A stretch of DNA of 25,625 bases from Candidatus Atribacter fermentans. Its GTDB lineage: Bacteria; Atribacterota; Atribacteria; Atribacterales; Atribacteraceae. This document shows, one piece after another, positions 23,068 to 25,625 of this stretch (the stretch's first letter is position 1; every line of letters begins with the position of its first letter). The notes beneath the pieces were generated by a model. It ran no database searches and had not been told where the DNA came from. It saw only the letters and a program-made list of their open reading frames with translations. The position numbers and the translations under genes were made by a program. The stretch is from positions 1 through 25,625 of the forward strand of contig JAAYUT010000125.1 in NCBI GenBank assembly GCA_012517485.1, in the 5' to 3' direction.

Positions 23068-23520
23068 TTGAAAATCTCTCACATTTTGGTACCAACTGAT
23101 TTTTCTCCGTTTTCTGATCTGGCAATTCAGAATGCTGCTTACTTTTGCAAGGTTTTCAATGCCCAACTTACTTTAGCTCACGTTCTAACCTTGGGTGAAG
23201 TCAATGCACTCACCTCTGAACCTGGAAATCCCTGGGAAAATGTCATTCAAGCGATTCAAAATGATATGCAACAAGAATATGATAAAAATTCATCTGAATG
23301 CCAGCAGGGAAAAAAACCAATTTTAGAAGTATTAGTTGGAGAACCCGCTGAAGAAATAGTTAAATACGCCGAAGAAAACCAAATTGACTTGATTATTATG
23401 GGAACTCATGGAAGAACTGGTATCGCGAGTATTTTTTTAGGCAGTGTTACAGTCGATGTTATTAAAAGAACTTGCATCCCAGTCACAGTTGTTAAGTGTC
23501 AATCAGCTCTTCACTCATAA
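23068..23520 (+). CDS. Universal stress protein (UspA family)
   Basis: Cytoplasmic UspA-fold protein of 150 residues. It begins KISHILVPTDFSPFSDLAIQ and ends with the nucleotide-binding motif GTHGRTGIASIFLGS, which fits G-x2-G-x9-G-S, so ATP binding is likely. The longest frame begins at 22963 and adds 35 residues that resemble no UspA. The TTG at 23068 has GAGGGAGGGA seven bases upstream and puts the first strand at the N-terminus. It stands alone, divergent from the purine operon and convergent with the oxidoreductase. Role beyond general stress cannot be told. Confidence 0.93.
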   Translation: MKISHILVPTDFSPFSDLAIQNAAYFCKVFNAQLTLAHVLTLGEVNALTSEPGNPWENVIQAIQNDMQQEYDKNSSECQQGKKPILEVLVGEPAEEIVKYAEENQIDLIIMGTHGRTGIASIFLGSVTVDVIKRTCIPVTVVKCQSALHS

Positions 23521-23524
23521 TTAT

Positions 23525-23548
23525 ATGGGGAGACAGAAATCTCCCCAT
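23525..23548. terminator. Terminator-like hairpin between uspA and the oxidoreductase genes
   Basis: ATGGGGAGA (23525-23533) and TCTCCCCAT (23540-23548) are perfect 9-base arms around CAGAAA. The stem is GC-rich in its centre. No strict U-tract follows on either strand, so termination may be partial or rely on Rho; it lies between convergent genes as expected for a shared terminator. Confidence 0.75.
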
Positions 23549-23563
23549 AAGAAGAATTGAATT

Positions 23564-24415
23564 TTACTCAAACCAATGTTTTTCATCCTCAAAAACGAGC
23601 TGATAATTGTTTGTCGGGGTAAGAAAGTTTTTTCGCCCCAGTTTTTCAAATATTCGATCTGAAAATACTGACTTGGCATGTCGATAGATAACACCGATGG
23701 GAATCTTGTCTCCCCACTCTAAAGATTTTTTAAAAGCTTCAACCTGATCTTCAGAATTATATTCTTCAGGAAGAGAATATAATCGGCTTCGATACCACCC
23801 AAAAGTATTAGTATGATTGAAAGTAACACAAGGTTGTAGAACATCTACCAATGAAAATCCCTTCCATTGAATGGCTTGTTTCAAAATTGACTTTAATCCT
23901 TCTTTATCCCCTGTAAATCCACGAGCGACAAAGCTGGCATCCTGAGAAACAGCTAAAGCTAAAGGATGGAATGGTTCAGAAACGGTTCCTAAGGGTTGGG
24001 TTTTACTCACAAAACCAGTTTCTGAAGTTGGAGATGCTTGTCCTTTGGTTAAACCATAAACCTGATTATCATGTACAATAACAGTTATATTTGGGTTTCG
24101 GCGAATAGCATGAATGAGGTGGTTGCCGCCCTCACCATACATACACCCATCACCAGATTCAACAATAACGGTAAGTTCAGGGTTTACAGCCTGAATGCCA
24201 AAAGCAATTGGTATGGAACGTCCATGGAGACCGTTAAAAACATTGGCTTGAATATAATGAGGGGCCTTTGCTGCCTGCCCAATTCCAGAAACCAGAACCA
24301 CTTGACTTGGCTTTAAACCAAGCTCTGCCAATGCTTCGGAAAGAGCGGTGAGTAAATTAAAATTCCCACAACCAGGACACCAAGCGATTTCAATCTGATT
24401 CCGAAAAAAAGACAT
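23564..24415 (-). CDS. 2-oxoacid:ferredoxin oxidoreductase, beta (TPP-binding) subunit
   Basis: Subunit of 283 residues that binds thiamine diphosphate and passes electrons from a 2-oxoacid to ferredoxin. The TPP/Mg motif runs from GDG (88-90) through YGEGGNHLIHAIRRN to HDN (115-117). Cys13 and Cys16 (WCPGCGN) and Cys196 (LQPCVTFN) match three of four [4Fe-4S] ligands in related enzymes. The fourth site, normally SGIGC, reads SGIGQAAK with Gln47. That pattern marks a subfamily rather than a defect, I believe. The ATG overlaps the alpha stop by one base. Substrate (pyruvate, 2-oxoglutarate, branched-chain or other 2-oxoacid) cannot be fixed from sequence. Confidence 0.93.
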   Translation of the reverse strand: MSFFRNQIEIAWCPGCGNFNLLTALSEALAELGLKPSQVVLVSGIGQAAKAPHYIQANVFNGLHGRSIPIAFGIQAVNPELTVIVESGDGCMYGEGGNHLIHAIRRNPNITVIVHDNQVYGLTKGQASPTSETGFVSKTQPLGTVSEPFHPLALAVSQDASFVARGFTGDKEGLKSILKQAIQWKGFSLVDVLQPCVTFNHTNTFGWYRSRLYSLPEEYNSEDQVEAFKKSLEWGDKIPIGVIYRHAKSVFSDRIFEKLGRKNFLTPTNNYQLVFEDEKHWFE

Positions 24416-25625
24416 TATGAAAGCACCTCCCGAATTTGGTTCACCAACTCATTCACAAAAAAGGGTCTTCCATCATAACGATTGATACGATAACTAAAAT
24501 GAGTTTGAGTTTCTCTTTCTAATAACCTTGCCAGCTGACCTTGATAATTTCCTTCAACAACAATCGGATCGGGAACCGATTTTAACATCTTAAGGGCATC
24601 TGTTGATAACGGATAGATATCGGTAAAATGAAGTAGACCTGCATCTATTCCCAAGTGTATGAGTTTTTCTCTCGCTTCAAATAATACTCCATAGGTTGAA
24701 CCCCAACCAATCAGAGTAGTTGCTTTACCAGGGATATAAACCGGTAGTCGTGTTTCTTTTTTCATGCTTTCAATTTTTTTCATCCTCTTCTCATGCATTT
24801 GAACCCTCAATTTTAAATCTTCAGTCAAGTGACCAATTTCATCATGTTCATCACTATCAGCAATAACCAAGGCATTACTCATCCCAGGAAGGGCTCGCGG
24901 TGAGATTCCAGATTCTGTAAGAACATATCGTTGGTAAGTATGATCGCCCAAAACAGTTTGTGTTTTTTGAGGTTTCTCATTCACTTTCAACTGAGAAAAA
25001 GTCCAATTGCTATCAGCCAAGTATTGATCGGATAGAATGATTGCTGGAACCTGAAAGTGGTCGGAAAGATTAAAAGCACGAATCATTGTATCAATAGCAT
25101 CTTGGGGATCTCGGGGAGCAAATACAAATCGAGGAAATTCATCATGGGAAGCTGAAAGGACAAATTCCAAATCACCCTGAGAAGTCCTAGTTGGTAATCC
25201 GGTTGAAGGACCAGGGCGCATACCATCTACAACAACTATGGGAGTTTCAGTCATAGCTGCTAAACCCAAACCTTCTACCATTAAACAAAAGCCGCCTCCT
25301 GAGGTCGCTGTCATTGCCTTTGCTCCGGCATAGGACGCTCCTAAGGCCATATTAATCGCTGCAATTTCATCTTCAGCTTGTTCTACAATAATACCGTATT
25401 TCTTTGATCGGGATGAAATGAAACTCATGATTCCTGTTGATGGAGTCATAGGATAGGCACTATAAAAAGTACATCCTGCCAGGATTGCTCCCAATCCCAA
25501 AGCTTCATTTCCTCCAATTAAAAAGCGGATTTTATCATTTTGGTTTCCATTTCTATCTAAAAATTTACGAGGGAGTTGCTGTTTTTTAATTTCTTTTTGG
25601 CCTAATGAAAGTGCATTTTTATTCA
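24415..25625 (-). CDS. 2-oxoacid:ferredoxin oxidoreductase, alpha subunit, probably gamma-alpha fusion (partial, 5' end beyond window)
   Basis: The frame stays open to the right edge, giving 402 residues of an incomplete protein. GGNEALGLGAILAGCTFYSAY, YPMTPSTGIM and VEQAEDEIAAINMALGASYAGA are the start of the PP domain of alpha subunits; SGGGFCLMVEGLGLAAMTE and VVVDGMRPGPSTGLPTRTSQGD follow. A separate alpha subunit usually begins just before GNEA. Here at least 39 residues precede it without a start that fits, including a QKEIKKQQLPRKF linker, which suggests that a gamma domain lies upstream in the same chain. It forms a two-gene unit with the beta subunit. Confidence 0.93.
   Translation of the reverse strand, partial: NKNALSLGQKEIKKQQLPRKFLDRNGNQNDKIRFLIGGNEALGLGAILAGCTFYSAYPMTPSTGIMSFISSRSKKYGIIVEQAEDEIAAINMALGASYAGAKAMTATSGGGFCLMVEGLGLAAMTETPIVVVDGMRPGPSTGLPTRTSQGDLEFVLSASHDEFPRFVFAPRDPQDAIDTMIRAFNLSDHFQVPAIILSDQYLADSNWTFSQLKVNEKPQKTQTVLGDHTYQRYVLTESGISPRALPGMSNALVIADSDEHDEIGHLTEDLKLRVQMHEKRMKKIESMKKETRLPVYIPGKATTLIGWGSTYGVLFEAREKLIHLGIDAGLLHFTDIYPLSTDALKMLKSVPDPIVVEGNYQGQLARLLERETQTHFSYRINRYDGRPFFVNELVNQIREVLS

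Overview
This AT-rich window, dense with genes, looks like chromosome from an anaerobic, Gram-negative-type (diderm) bacterium of a deep-branching lineage. The envelope-stress set (ECF sigma factor, zinc-finger anti-sigma, RseB-like sensor, HtrA protease) argues for two membranes. A neighbouring block (tmk, darA, holB, ricT, rsmI) has the gene order usual in Firmicutes. The 2-oxoacid:ferredoxin oxidoreductase and the Fe-S enzymes (type 4 uracil-DNA glycosylase, radical SAM protein) fit an anaerobe. An Atribacterota-like bacterium would fit all of this, but that is inference and needs a marker-gene search. I saw no mobile element, CRISPR array, tRNA or rRNA, and no gene-free stretch longer than 300 bases.

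Layout. (1) 1-4821, minus: phosphate ABC transporter pstC-pstA-pstB, followed 15 bases later by a secreted TPR protein that runs off the left edge. No pstS or phoU is present. (2) 4898-13629, minus: one tightly packed run reading AAA-R3H ATPase, tmk, darA, holB, ricT, rpoE, anti-sigma, rseB, htrA, rsmI. Most junctions overlap or are within 5 bases. It joins nucleotide supply, the clamp loader, a c-di-AMP receptor and RNA maturation to the envelope-stress module. An extended -10 promoter lies just upstream of the ATPase. (3) 13630-13898: divergent control region with a promoter for each direction and a 16-bp dyad. (4) 13899-16101, plus: metallophosphoesterase, overlapping ParB-like protein with a cysteine cluster, type 4 uracil-DNA glycosylase. 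(5) 16102-17833, plus: AT-rich leader, a 13-codon upstream ORF with its own strong ribosome site, then a radical SAM protein. A strong bidirectional terminator follows. (6) 17888-22925, minus: purine operon, zinc-ribbon protein-purB-purM-purN-purD-purE. (7) 23068-23520, plus: UspA-type stress protein with TTG start and a terminator-like hairpin. (8) 23564-25625, minus: 2-oxoacid:ferredoxin oxidoreductase beta and alpha subunits, the alpha running off the right edge and probably fused to a gamma domain.

Several starts differ from the longest open frame. Strong Shine-Dalgarno sites point to internal ATG or TTG codons in htrA, the anti-sigma gene, holB, purB, uspA and the zinc-ribbon gene. The items most worth a second look are the 13-codon ORF before the radical SAM gene, the predicted leaderless metallophosphoesterase mRNA, the stress module set inside the tmk-rsmI cluster, a valine in the thymidylate kinase DR motif, and a probable ATT start for pstC.
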